Shown here piece after piece: positions 22,056-33,815 of a stretch of DNA of 64,000 nucleotides. The notes below the pieces were generated by a model that saw only the letters and a program-made list of their open reading frames with translations, was not told the origin of the DNA and did no database searches. The position numbers and the translations under genes are program-made. Location of the stretch: positions 558,001-622,000 of the forward strand of contig JBANDB010000004.1 in assembly GCA_037576215.1 (NCBI GenBank), given 5' to 3'. The stretch comes from Armillaria gallica (Eukaryota > Basidiomycota > Agaricomycetes > Agaricales > Physalacriaceae). The number at the start of each line of letters is the position of its first letter. Position 1 is the stretch's first letter.

Positions 22056-24396
22056 GCGGGACTATTTTTGGTGATCGTCACTGCCTTCATCGTACAATCT
22101 TCAGCCAACCTTTGGCCAGATTTTTAGAAATTGTTTGCACTTTTGCTGTTCGATCAGATCAATATACAACGCGTGCTAGCTAACAGCACATCCCTTGACC
22201 GCATCACCACATCTGGTGCTGATCCTACAGCACCCTTTTCTCCAAAACCTTTAGACTCGTGGATAAATGGGCTTTGGTTTGCGAGTCTTACCCTCAGTCT
22301 TGCAGCTGCATTCTTTGCCATCATTGTGGATGAGTGGTATTACCATTATCTCTCGCCTGTCGCTGGAGACCCCCAAGTTGGCATCCATACTCGACATTTC
22401 CGTTACAAAGGTCTCATCGATTGGCACTTCGGCACATTCATTGGCTTCTTACCCCTCATGTTACGCCCATCCCTTGGCTTGTTTTTCTTCAGCCTTGTGT
22501 TATATCTCATATCTCAGCAGAAGAAGATCGCGATCACCTTAGGAATATTATTCTTACCACTTTTTCTCGCCATTGACCCGATCAACATATTGGGCATAAA
22601 ATACCCAGAGTTGCCATACAAAACGTGCTTGAATGCACGTTTATACACTTCATCATATGGGTACTTCAACAACTCCCCATGTTCATTACCCAGATTCTCT
22701 CAATACTACTCGATATTTATCTTGAGATAGAAACATTCGAGGATCTTGAGACATATACTGCGGGAAAATCATACATCGAAAACGAAGTTGATGCACTTCT
22801 TTGGCTGTACACAGGATCATTGACTTCCTCCACCCGTCATCTGGTTATACATGCTCTTGCTGGATTGCCTCCAGACCGCATCACATGTGCTAAGGAGGTT
22901 TTCAGTCCATACTGGGCTGAAATACGAGATGAGAAAGAAAGAATTTTGATGGATTGTATGGTGCTGGCCCGGGATGAGTACTCTTGGTGGATTCCAAAAG
23001 ATATCCCCAATATCGACCACAGGATCAAGCCACTCCTTCAGTTGGAGATTCTATTTCCTGAATTATGCCAGAATCTTCCATCTGGAATCTTCGGAGAGCA
23101 TAATCTGGATTTCTCAAACAAGCTTTCCAATATGTTGTCAATAACTCTGTCTTCCATCGACGATGCACATATTCAGAGGCCTGTTGACCAGAAGCAAGTC
23201 GTCATAAATGCCTTACTAGCAGACAGGGATGTTCACCATCCTGTTGTCTGGAAGAACTTATTAGACCACTATCTGGACAAAGAAAAGTTGTTTCATGACC
23301 TGGGGGATGCTCTCACCATCGAAATGTGTCTCAGCTTGGTAAAAAGCATATATCTCCCCGAACGCAGTCCTCCCAAATCATGCAGCTGCACTTTGGCGTA
23401 TGCCTTAGTAACATATTGTAAACCAGAAATTCTCAAAGGTCTTCTCTTATTCTTTGATACATTTGATCCACACAAGGACACAGTTGATTATGAGCGAAGA
23501 CTCTTGCTCGCATTGTACGCACCTTGGTGCCTGACTCTACCCCATCAGGTGTTCATTTGGGCCAACACTACCCATTCCATCACGATTCTACAATTACCAA
23601 GTACCAGCTGTTGCGCGTCGCATTATATTCAATAGGCAAACATATTCCTTATCATCCCAACGATCTTCCTTAAACAGTGGCAGACCAATGTTTTCCAGGC
23701 AATACTCTCTTACATCATGTCTGATTTATTTACTGGGAGTTCTTTGAGTAGTCGGGAGGATGTAGAATTCAAGGAACTCTTTTGGACCTGCCGTTCTTAT
23801 GCTCTTGTATGCATTGCTTCGCTTATGGATGGAAGCCCTGAGGACTGCATCGTTGAACCTCCTGCAGAATGGGCCATGAAGCCTTTGTTTCTGAATATTC
23901 CTTGAGTCATCCATGATGAAAGTGTAGCAGATGAACCCTGTTTGTCCACTGTTCAAGCCTTCCCTGATCTTCCTCAACACTTTGACTCTATAGTTGGCAT
24001 AGTTTCCTTTCTATTAGGACAAGCATTCTCTAGAGGGATCTTCAATGCATATGAAGCTTTTGAAGACAAAGGCAGTTTGCATTATATTGCAGAGAACAGT
24101 AGCCTTCACCCAGAGCTCTTTGAAGGACTATGCGGTTATATCACTGGGCTCTCTAAAGCCAAGGCAAGGAAACTTCCAGATATTCAATCGAACCAGTCTC
24201 TTGGCCGGCATATTCAAGTCTCCATCAGGCACATGTCATTCATTGCATTTGTGCGAGCATCGCCCGCAGTGGCACCTCACCATGCCCTATGTTATCCTCC
24301 TTGGCTTCAATTGCTCCTGATTATGATGAATGGTTTAACATTTTGGAAATCTTATACTCCCCAGATCACGGATATTCTGTTCAGTGCTACACACTC

Positions 24397-24405
24397 CATC
24401 TGGCC
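24397..24405 (-). repeat. Inner 9-bp flank of right element
   Basis: CATCTGGCC on plus, GGCCAGATG on minus; pairs with 20530-20538. Confidence 0.8.
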
Positions 24406-25516
24406 AGGCACATAGAATTCTGCATTTGCGTTTGCATGCGTGCATTTGCATTTTCATGCATGCGTTTGTCACATCTGCGTGAGCGTGACATGGATGCGTT
24501 TGTTGGCCATCTTGTGCGTTTGGGCTTACAAACACCTGTTAAATTATTTTATTAGCTACAGTGTAAGTAAGACTTACTGCTTATTAGATTTATACCAAGT
24601 ATGACATCGACACCAGCCATAATTAACTTTCTTTGTCATGGTAGAGTCTCTGTACAGCTGAGTCCATTAATGTTCGAGCTGGTATTTTAAATGTAAGAGA
24701 ATTTGGAGGTTTTGAGAGTGTTAGTGGTCATGAGGTATGATAACCATCAGTAAAAACCATGGCACCATTACCATTTTGTTGAGGAACAAGTTGAAGAAAC
24801 TAAGAAGAAACTGAGCCAAATCCTGGCTCAAAAACGATGACTTGACGGCAACCTGGCTATGCATGACTAGAATACATCATTAAAATAAGATAACTGCCTA
24901 GAATGAGTGACTAGAAGCAATTATGGGTGGGATAAATTGAAGCGATCATAAGTCAACTAGTTCAACTCAGACTTGAACGCATCAAATGCACCGAATGCAG
25001 ATTTGTCACAACACTGTCACACATCTGCATTTAATCTCGGATGCATGCGTTTTGAAAAGAAACGCATGCGTGCGCTATCTGAACGCTTGCGTTCAATGTT
25101 TGGACGCATGTGTGACTTATTTTTGAGATGCGTGAGTCTTTGCGTTAATTTTAGAGATGCCTGATTCACTCAAAATCGAGAACAGCATCAGTACTTCAAC
25201 ACCAGAGGGTACTATATTCATTGTGATACTAGAACTTACTAACATGCATGCATTTATAGCCTTTCCAGACCATTCCACCACATTAGTGAGTCATAATAAG
25301 TCATGGAGATATTTCTAGGAAATCCGGACAAGTAAGTTTAATTTCAACAGAAAACATAATTACGACATATTATTGAAATGACACTAGCTATCAGATGACC
25401 ACGCATCTAAACGCATCAATCAGGGCACAAGCGCACACAAGTTGAACTTACGCAAACGCAGGCGAATGCAGTTGAATGCATGCATGCAAGGGTCAAACAC
25501 AGAATTCTCTTGGCCC
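24406..25516 (-). mobile_element. 1,111-bp non-autonomous transposon, right copy (inverted)
   Basis: Reverse-complement partner of 20539-21649 and equal in length. Many of the differences noted by eye are CG in one copy against TG or CA in the other. Its TIR-like ends read AGGCACATAGAATTCTGC (inner) and CAGAATTCTCTTGGCCC (outer). Confidence 0.9.
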
Positions 25517-25525
25517 GAGGCAGTT
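25517..25525 (+). repeat. Outer 9-bp flank of right element
   Basis: GAGGCAGTT, the exact reverse complement of the left element's inner flank (21650-21658). Confidence 0.85.
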
Positions 25526-25733
25526 CAGACTCGTTTTTGGATTTTCTGGCGCCTAGTGGGAAGGTGCGCACTGCCTCGTCAGTGCTTTGGAACCCTTCGT
25601 CGGTGGACTTGGGATACAGTAGATTGCCATCTCGAATGCCATCCAAGGGCGTATGGTGTGCCATCCAGAGCGTTATCAGGGAGGAAAGAAAGAAAATACT
25701 CCGAGACAACAAGAACAAGGTGATTGGTAGCAA
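25526..25733 (-). pseudogene. 5' part of the DUF6535 gene, stranded outside the inverted segment
   Basis: The minus-strand frame carries MAHHTPLDGIRDGNLLYP (a possible start Met near 25664), then STDEGFQSTDEAVRTFPLGA and RKSKNESELPR up to the element border. Rejoined to 21650 in the original orientation, the frame stays open (LPR followed by PLGPHLLWQ). This is a disordered N-terminal region of the kind that precedes DUF6535. The true start may be further upstream on the minus strand. Confidence 0.6.
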
Positions 25734-26035
25734 TGCGATTCCAGCGCCGATACATTTATATGCAAGGCTGCCAAGGCATAAGGTTTATGGCAGTTTTCAA
25801 AATGCAGTGCTGATGAGCTCGACCCGACCTTTCAATGACAGACTCCGAGTTGCGAAATACGAGCCAGTATAGACAGACCAAAATGGGAAACACTTGTCAG
25901 GGTCGTGGTCTTGGGGTTGTGAGTACGGATGCAAATGGAAGCAATGCACGATAAACAAAGCTCTTCCTTCTTTGGATCTGCAGGATTCAGAGATAAGTGT
26001 TCCTTCAATGTCATATTATTCACATGTTGTAGCAA

Positions 26036-26959
26036 TCCTCACTGAACATTTTTGGAGTGGGCAGGTGATTCAATGATCATTTGAAACAGAAGCGCTGTGT
26101 GGTATTATCACCCTGCATATTAAATACACAACTTTCCTGAAAAGGCTGTGGGAATTGTTCCTGAGGGAATTCCTTAATGTAGGTGCTCATAGATAGAAAG
26201 AGTCGTATACAGTGACATGCCGCTCTAGCTGAGTGGTGGATGTTGTTTTCGCCATACGTATAACTAATATATCAGTCCTGATAACAAATACGATTTGATG
26301 CATGCTATATATTAGAAGCAAGAAATCTGAATTTTACCACAATGAGAATTAGGCGAGGGCACACAGTGAGTACCTGTCAAATACTTTCAAGGCATAGGAC
26401 TTACACACAGACGACCAGTCAACAGGACTCACAACAAACCAAATAGAAATTTAAATCAATGCTTATCATCAGGGAAAGATTCTTGGCAAAACGGGAGGCG
26501 CTTAGTAACCCCAAATAGGGAGGGATAATATGAAGACGACAGTGCCTGCAATTGTCTGATGTGCCTATGGTTTTAATTGTCAAGAAATGTACTATTATAA
26601 TGTAGACGGGACAACATACACGAACGTCGTCATTGCAAACCTTATCCAATGGTTTGAGACACGGAAGAATGTCAGCAGCTAAATCAGACCAATAACATCA
26701 CTTAATAAGCTTTAGGGCAGGGTATTGATTCCTCTTATACCATTCCATCTCTTGATTCTGAGAGTGATGCAACAACGATTTTGCAGTGAAATTCAATGAC
26801 ATGGCGATACATGGACATTCGGGTCTGGAAATTTCTTTGGCCTGTCCAATCCTCCAGTTGTTCGGTCTCTTCTTGGAAATGCATCCCTACTTTTACCTCT
26901 GGCCACCTGGTTTCTCATGAGATAAATCCAGTAAAAGCAGGGTCTTAAGGGGAACGGTG
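26036..26959. other. No gene recognised
   Basis: Short open frames only. 26030-26170 shows weak similarity to 3720-3870 and may be an old dispersed repeat. Confidence 0.45.
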
Positions 26960-27250
26960 ACATTCCTCCAACAGTGGTAAGAGAGCAGGTGATACAACCT
27001 TGCAACGAGCGGGTAGAGATTGACATTCAAGGTGCTGGAAAGAAGATGATGGCGCTGGTTAGCGAAAGGTAAGCGCCTTCGTCCGTTCTTGCTATTCAAA
27101 AGCATATCACTCGTTCATAGATATGTCACTGCCACCATAAGATGGCTATTTTTGCTCCCGATTCCTGTGTATAATTTTATCATTATTTGTTGTCTCTGGT
27201 GGATATATATTCAATTGCACTCTATGATTCTTCGTTCAACAACACCCGTT
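26960..27250 (+). pseudogene. Block X, copy 4: 3' end only
   Basis: The sequence around GACATTCAAGGTGCTGG and the following non-coding part (27060-27250, up to the TATATATTCAATTGCAC region) match the ends of block X at 12965-13180, 17540-17610 and 19870-20100. The upstream half is missing. Confidence 0.45.
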
Positions 27251-28156
27251 ATAACCCAAACCAGACATCTGAAACTCAAATCGTTTTTCCTATATGTGCT
27301 ATTCTGCCTCGAGTATCACCTGTGAATGATGTCAAGCACCCCGCATATCAGTTGGTCACAATTCGAAGCTCACCGTGTCTTCATATCCTCCTTTGATATA
27401 ATGTCTCCCCTTGCTCATGATGACCATCTATAAAAAATGGAGCTTGCAGCTCAAACACGTTATTTTGCGCAACGGGACCTCTACGAGATGAGACGTTCAT
27501 TCTCTTCACACGTCAACCATGTCCCAGTGTTAGAATTGTCTGGGTGAGAAGGTTTATCAGTAGAGGAATATATCAAGTGGAACGATTAAAATACATCTTA
27601 CATAGCTATTTCGTTCAAAACATTGAAGAGCCAGTGAAATTTTACTGCATATGACGCAAGGATGTGGTGGTGCCAAGCAAAGTCACATCACATCACGTCC
27701 CCAATTCTTTCCGAACGCAGTGAGGAGAAGGGAGGGCTTTGTCAACCCGAAACCGACCGTTTGCCCACTGTAGAGTGTATGCAGGGGCTATTTGGTGCCT
27801 GTTTGTGTTTGCATGCAACACCTTCTGCCATCAACAATTTATCCCTCTTTTTCCCAATGTCTGACATTGTGGGTCTTACTCAACATTTTTCCCGTTGGTA
27901 ACACTGTTTCATCTGCCAGGGTGATTGGTGTCGATTCTACCCGATGTCTTATATATGTGTCTGAAAGTGTGTTTCAGCTGTCTCATATGCATTGATATAA
28001 AGCTGGGCCAAAGTGAGGAGCTGCTTATTGAGCACGAATACCCGTTATTGTTTTGACACTGGCAACAGTTTGTGTGTACCTGTGTACCTGCCAGTTTGTC
28101 GTGCTTGCTACTGCTTCGAATACAACCGCTAACGATCATATTTAGATCCGCTTCAT
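27251..28156. other. No gene recognised; contains a short repeat shared with 37.25 kb
   Basis: The segment 27600-27700 (around GAAGAGCCAGTGAAATTT) resembles 37250-37345 (GAAGAGCCGGTGACGTTT). No coding match was recognised. Confidence 0.4.
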
Positions 28157-30470
28157 TTGAGATTCATGCTCGGCACACTATCGGTGTTTGCGCTCAGTGT
28201 TTGTTTTTGGTTGGAGTGTTGTTTCAGACGCTATGCAAACTGGTTGCATTCTCGTGTGGTGTATGTCAAAGGATTTTTTATTATCAAAGATCTCGTTTTA
28301 GATGCTTGTGTGGTTCTCACTGTGAGCGCTGTTGAATTGGAGCAGTTTCACCCTGCACTGTACAGCTGTAGTACCGCTCAGTGCAATCCTGCTTGGTTGT
28401 ACCTTTCACAAGAAGAGTTAGAAGATGGATTCGAAGGTATTAGTGTTCGAGCAATCCATAGTAGTATGTTGATTCTGCGGAAGGCATGTTCTCGAAAATC
28501 TGTCATTGACACAATTGTGGTTAACTTTCTGTGTTTCACTGCTGACATTGCGCTCAAAGAGAATCCGATCTTGCACACAAGGGTTGACCATATACAGGCC
28601 ATTTGTGGACATCAGTGTGGCATTATCTTTAGCCTTTTCCTTTCTCGGTATGGTGATATTCTATTTTCTGCGATGGTTCATCCTCAGCATGGTAATCATT
28701 ATCATTGTTCAACTGTGAATATAAACTGAAGTCTTTGGGGCTGTGGAGACAGTGTTTGACCCACATTTATTCGGATCACAACTCCGACGAATTGCGTACC
28801 CGAGATTGCAGAAGTTTCTTCAATTGTTGCACTTTACGAGGAGAAAGTGTTTATTATCTGCACTGAGGCATGAAATTATTGAGGCCCTTAGATGTTCAAT
28901 GCTGGATCGGTGGGCTGAACTGTTCGAAATGCCACTTCAAATTGTGGGCGAAATCTTGAACTGCTACAAAGTGAACGTTGATCTGGAGTCTGATCTGGGT
29001 CTTTGTGATGTGATGGACTACGAGTTCGGCAGAGATTTCTGTGTGTCTGTTCTCCCTCCGATGAGGATATGAAAATGTGTAGGACAACGACGTGACCCTC
29101 AAATTCATCGGTGCATGCAAATAGCTGCTTGGCAATCGTCTGACCATTTTTAGTAATATTTGCAGGGATTGGCCACAGCCCATGTCTTTCGATACAAAGT
29201 TAAATAGCTGTAGAAGGTTTCAGGAAGGCATGAAATGGACTAGGTGCCAGACTTGCTCGGTATGTTCTCATGATTTACGCTGTGGACAGCCATTAGTGAG
29301 TCATTGTTACTCGAAAGAAGACCTCGAGGACTTGTCTGAGAGGTTGAATTTCAACTTGTTGCGAATCAGAGATGGAGACATTGGCATGGAACCAATAGAT
29401 CATTCGGTTCTCGGGTCGTACATTTTAGGTCCGCATGGATGGGTGCATGGATTTTTGACTGTGTGTACCCAATCTGAGGCAAGGCTTGAATCTGGTTTCT
29501 TCCAAAGTATGCCTTAAGAAATCACCTTTTTCGGGGTACTCTTCCTAAAGAGTTTCAAGACTTAATTTGTGTGGAGGAACTTATGGTTTGCACTGTGTAT
29601 CGGTGTACCATTCAGGTGAGCAGATAATATGGGAGTTCAGACCCGGATCAGCCTCGAGTTTTCCATGGAAATGTTTGCGCTCATGATTTAAATTTGGCGT
29701 CCACTGCGACAGTCTTGCACAACCCCACAAGATATTAATGGTTTATTAAGCGTAGTGTTTGTTGGGCCGAAGCAGTCAATATGTTCTTGCTTGAAAACGA
29801 TGTACACAATTAGGAAGAACAAGGTTTGGCTTTCGCAGAATAATCCGTTATATGAGAACATTAAACTGTCAATGGCTCAGTTGGAGATGTACGACGATGT
29901 GGATGACATTATTCCTGGGTTGGAAGATCTGGTTTGGCACCACGAGCCTTCTTCAAAAGCAGCAGAAGCATTAATGGAGGAAGAAATGGCCAGTTTTGAA
30001 AGGTGCTTTGCAGTGGAAGCCACAGAAGAAGCGATAATGAATGACACGGAAATGACTTTATTGGAACAGATGGGTGTGTCTGATGTAGAAACTGTTAACG
30101 TTCAGGGAACTTGGAAGAGGCTTCACTGTGGCAGCCTTGATTGAGAAACCTGGCTATCAATCCTAGTAAAATGCCAGACTTAACCATATTCTGTGGTGAG
30201 AATGCTGTGCATGAGTACAATAATCCGAGCTTGATCCCACTCTCATGCATCAATACATCGAATTTGTAACAGATAGATTGCTTGTCACCCTCGGGTCCTC
30301 CAAAGTGTACTTTGTCTAAAATCCTTTCCCTTTTATGGAGATGATATCGCTGTGTGGCAAAACCAATTTTTTCAAGCAACATAACGCAGAGTACACTTTG
30401 CCTAACTTTGGTAAATCTGTCTGTATTGACCGTAAATACTGGTATGGTGCGGATCCCTAACCTAAACTGC
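28157..30470 (+). pseudogene. DUF6570/Helitron-associated protein, N-terminal part, truncated
   Basis: Open frames 28157-28729, 28743-29072, 29182-29517 and 29755-30144 follow one another on the plus strand. Recognisable parts are RNHLFRGTLPKEFQDLICVE, MVCTVYRCT, PRVFHGNVCAHDLNLASTAT and VFVGPKQ...MYTIRKNKVWLSQNNPLYEN, the DUF6570 core that in basidiomycetes stands upstream of a Helitron-type helicase. MTLLEQMGVSDVETVNVQGT follows, then HEYNNPSLIP at 30200-30235, where the Helitron-like N domain should begin. After that the similarity fades and no Rep or helicase domain follows. Several frame breaks and stops show a dead, 3'-truncated copy. It is CpG-richer than the Helitron at 52-57 kb and belongs to a different Helitron lineage. 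Confidence 0.7.
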
Positions 30471-30474
30471 AAGA

Positions 30475-31439
30475 CCTTGTACGTTGTCTTCCTTACTTTT
30501 TCTTGCAGTTAATTGACCATGTATTGAAGAGACTTCGGGGCTGATTTTTAGACATTTTTGCCAGTTGCAGAGTACTGCGTCTTGTGTATCTCGTTGGAAA
30601 TTGTTAATGTAAAAATGTATGGATTGGATCTGTGTCATGCCGAGCACCGGCACGTCGGATAAGGAAAAAGGAAAGAATCGGGGACCGGCGTGAAACCGCC
30701 GCTACAGGGATCGATGTCACATCGGATCGAATCGGATCAAGCCGGCGACGTTCAAGCGGAGTTTGAAATTGGCCCTGCCACGAGTTCCTTCCTTGTCTTT
30801 GCTGCGTCCTCGCCTCAGCCAATTGATGAACGTACATTTCTACCAAAGGTTATCAAGAACGGATACAAACACTCACAACTTTAGCCTGTCGGTATGGTTA
30901 GACTGTCGGGACTCGGAGGACTGGATGGCAACGGGATGTACATTCCACTTTCAGTCCCGCTCTTTGTCTGATTCTGTCATCTTAGTTCTGCTTTACTCTC
31001 TTCTCGGTTATGCATGTTCATCTTTGATTATGACGGACCACCATCGGATGACATATATCTGATGATTTCCACCGGCTGCGGGGTCTTGAGGACATAGACG
31101 ACGTTCCTGCATAGTGCAGCAGCGATCTATAGCTCTGGTGTGGGCTTACCGATGAAAAAGATATAGGTAATTATCATGCTTTCTCAATGAAGTAGAGCTG
31201 TAGACTTGAAGCTTGAAAGCTTGAAGAGTCTTTGTCTAAGGATGAAGAGAAGGGCGACGTGTCAGTGTCTTCGATTGAGTTATCGTTGGCTGAGATTCGT
31301 GGGCCGTTGAGAATCGGGCCGTCGAGCCAGGAGCATGCATCTCTGCATATCAGCCTGCTCAGATTTTGCCGCTCCTCACGCGCACGTACAGCCCCCGCAC
31401 AAACCATCGCAACTATGCCTTTGGTTGTACACTGCCTTC
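30475..31439. other. No gene recognised
   Basis: CpG-rich. A stretch near 30790-30880 (GCTGCGTCC...AATTGATGAA...AAGAACGG) resembles 37445-37515 and may be another shared fragment of the duplicated gene blocks. Confidence 0.4.
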
Positions 31440-31990
31440 AACGCTTATATCATACATACTCGGATGCCGGTTAATCTTCGTCCACGTTATGAGCTGTCAC
31501 TCTTCTGGTTTCTGCCATATTGAGTTTGGCGACGCACGCTTCTCAGGCACGCCGAAGATCAGCCGCTCATTTGGATTTGGCTCGATGATCAGACCAACGT
31601 TTTCTTCCTCTGTTTTTTATAACTCCTCAATGACGACAGTGGCTCGTCACCACCTACGCCGCTTCGCACCCCGCTACGTGTACCCGTCGTCGTCACACCC
31701 AGCTCTCTCGCTCAGTGCGATACCTCTGCTATCGCCATCCCCATCTACTCCAACGCAGATTCAAGAGTCGTTCACACATACAGCCGCAATTATGCTCTTT
31801 AATTCCATTGTCGTCTAGGCCGTACCGCATCTTGTCATCCTCCAATCGACACGTTTATAACTGTATCCTCACCAATCTGGACTGGCCATCGTCCTTCGTT
31901 TCCCGTGATCATCTCGATAGTAGGCAACTTGCTCTATGGGATTTAATGGACACGTGTGCTATGATACTCACCGATCCCTGGTGAGAGCGG
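31440..31990 (+). pseudogene. Block X, copy 5: 5' part only
   Basis: Matches the start of block X copies at 19080-19400 and 38120-39000. Shared pieces are the region around TTGAGTTTGGCGACGCACG, then ACTCCTCAATGACGACAG with a Ser/Pro-rich part, then ACGCAGATTCAAGAGTC leading to FTHTAA. Frame changes and stops show it is not functional. The rest of the block is absent. Confidence 0.45.
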
Positions 31991-33815
31991 CCTACTTAGA
32001 TTTTGCGGACAGAAGAAGATGCAAGACGGCGGCGTCATGATGTCGCTACAGTGTAAGTAACTACTTTAGATGTGATGCCAAAGGCACATCAAGCCGAATT
32101 TAAAAATACTTTTTCAATTGCCGACGCCTCCTAGGCGGTTATTTGCTTCTTCCCACCTAACAGCGACTCTGAGTTGCATTGTCTATCTTTACGGTGAAGG
32201 ATACTCACTTCATCGTGGTTGGCAATGCTCACACATTCAATAGGCATTTGAACGTGTACAACGTTCTTCTGCCTCCTGATTTCACATCCTGGGTAGCACG
32301 AGTAAATGACGACTGCAGAAGAACAACAGGCAGTGAGCTACCACTGACAGTTGATGTGATTGTGTGCCTGCAAAATGAATTGTACTAAGAGGTATGTAAC
32401 AGTCCCGCTGCATGATGATCAGATTCTAGAATAAACCAATGATTCCAGTTTCTAACTTGGACCATCGACGGATAAACTTCAGTCGCTGTATTGAAGAAAG
32501 ATGAAGACGACCAGGCATAGACCTCGGCGCCCGGATCGGAAAACTGGCAACGTCAGATGAACGATATGAGCTCAAGAGCGGTGATGACTAAATCGGGATA
32601 TCACGCCGTCATCACAGCCACAAATATGACCCTTCCTTCCTCTCTCGTACGTCCATCCCTCTTCTCCGCCTCACCATTACATCTGGAATAATCTAGGATT
32701 CACTGTTTGGCATCTGCAGTTCCATTCCTTGGTGTTGTTCTTTCTAGACAATGGAGTCCGCAGGCAATCTTTCCGCTGTTAGATTGATCCCAGTTTGGGT
32801 GAGTCTATATCTCTCTGATTCATTGCTTTATCTCGTCTCACCTGGACAAATACAGCGAGACTATACTTTCGATCTCATCAGGACGTAGCCGATACCACCA
32901 AGAATCAAAGATGAGGGAATTGATGAAACAGAAGAGCCGCAAGTTCAAAATTGCCTAGCCTTGGCTAGAATGATACCTAGTGGTATACCACGCACCATCA
33001 TTGGTATATATATTCCATTTAAAATGTCCGATATCATGCCGACATGGTCTGCGCAGCAAAGAATGTCCCTGATTCTGACCATCTACTCGATATAAAATGT
33101 GTGTTGATCAAAAGATTGCACTTTGCGAGCCAACTATACTAAACCTAACTGACTAGTGCACCCTCCTGGTGAGATTATCTGCCTGGTTTTTAAGAACCAG
33201 TACATATCAGCATCGACTCCGTAACTCAAGAGCACGCTACGATAATTCTCGTCTTCCTCCATGCACAGGCTCTCCTTGCGTGATGGTGGAACTTTGATGC
33301 ATGATTAATTAAAAGGATTGTTCGAAAGTACGATCCTCGATTGCTTGCCCTCGATCAGACCCTGGCTTACAAAGTTGAGCTACTAGGGATGCCACGTATT
33401 TGCCGTAATTGTTCCACGGACCGACAATCAAAGCAAGGCTCCCGGCTATCTTTTCCCGATCATGGCAATCTTATAGACATTCAATTTCATTAGACAGCAT
33501 GTGCTTTGCCTACGCTAATGAACGCGCGGATCCTTTTCATCATTTGATGCTTCAGACGGACTGAAGATGTGGATCCCCAGTACGACTCTCCCCGCCCTAA
33601 TACGATTTTCACATCTCATTTCGCCGTTATTGAAATCACCAACTCCAGAGCCTATTCTGCGAGTAGATTCTATATCAGGAACCAAGCCGCCGTACCTTTC
33701 GGATGCATCATGCTCCGTTGATGCGCTTCCAATCTCAGTCGCGCCCAGAACAGGACCGTGTCGGAGATATATAATGGCCCCCTACTAGAATGTGGAGCTG
33801 TAGAGTGTACTAACC
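31991..33815. other. No gene recognised
   Basis: CpG-containing DNA with short open frames on both strands, none with recognised motifs. Upstream of the 7TM gene this may include its promoter, but I see no clear element. Confidence 0.4.

Larger units (their letters stand above)
21659..24405 (+). pseudogene. DUF6535-domain membrane protein gene, body (inverted relative to its ends)
   Basis: A likely intron at 21802-21851 precedes DSRVYPPSQPFEEAGPTSSV and then WRAYLDESLIYHTDMLEKQR, the typical DUF6535 entry. A second intron at 22001-22055 leads to AGLFLVIVTAFIVQSSANLW (membrane segment). A stop (TAG, 22125-22127) follows, then LLFDQINIQRVLANSTS, SWINGLWFASLTLSLAAAFF and HTRHFRYKGLIDWHFGTFIG with further membrane segments. 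The helical C-terminal region is in frames 22625-23635 and 23942-24405, separated by stops. DUF6535 proteins are known from mushrooms and are of unknown function. The stop at 22125 would be CAG before a C-to-T change. The 5' part (25526-25733) and the 3' tail (20371-20529) lie outside on the minus strand. Confidence 0.85.

Noticed and set aside
26215..26245. tRNA-like stretch (GCCGCTCTAGCTGAGTGG)
   Set aside because: No B-box, anticodon stem or acceptor stem can be paired around it.
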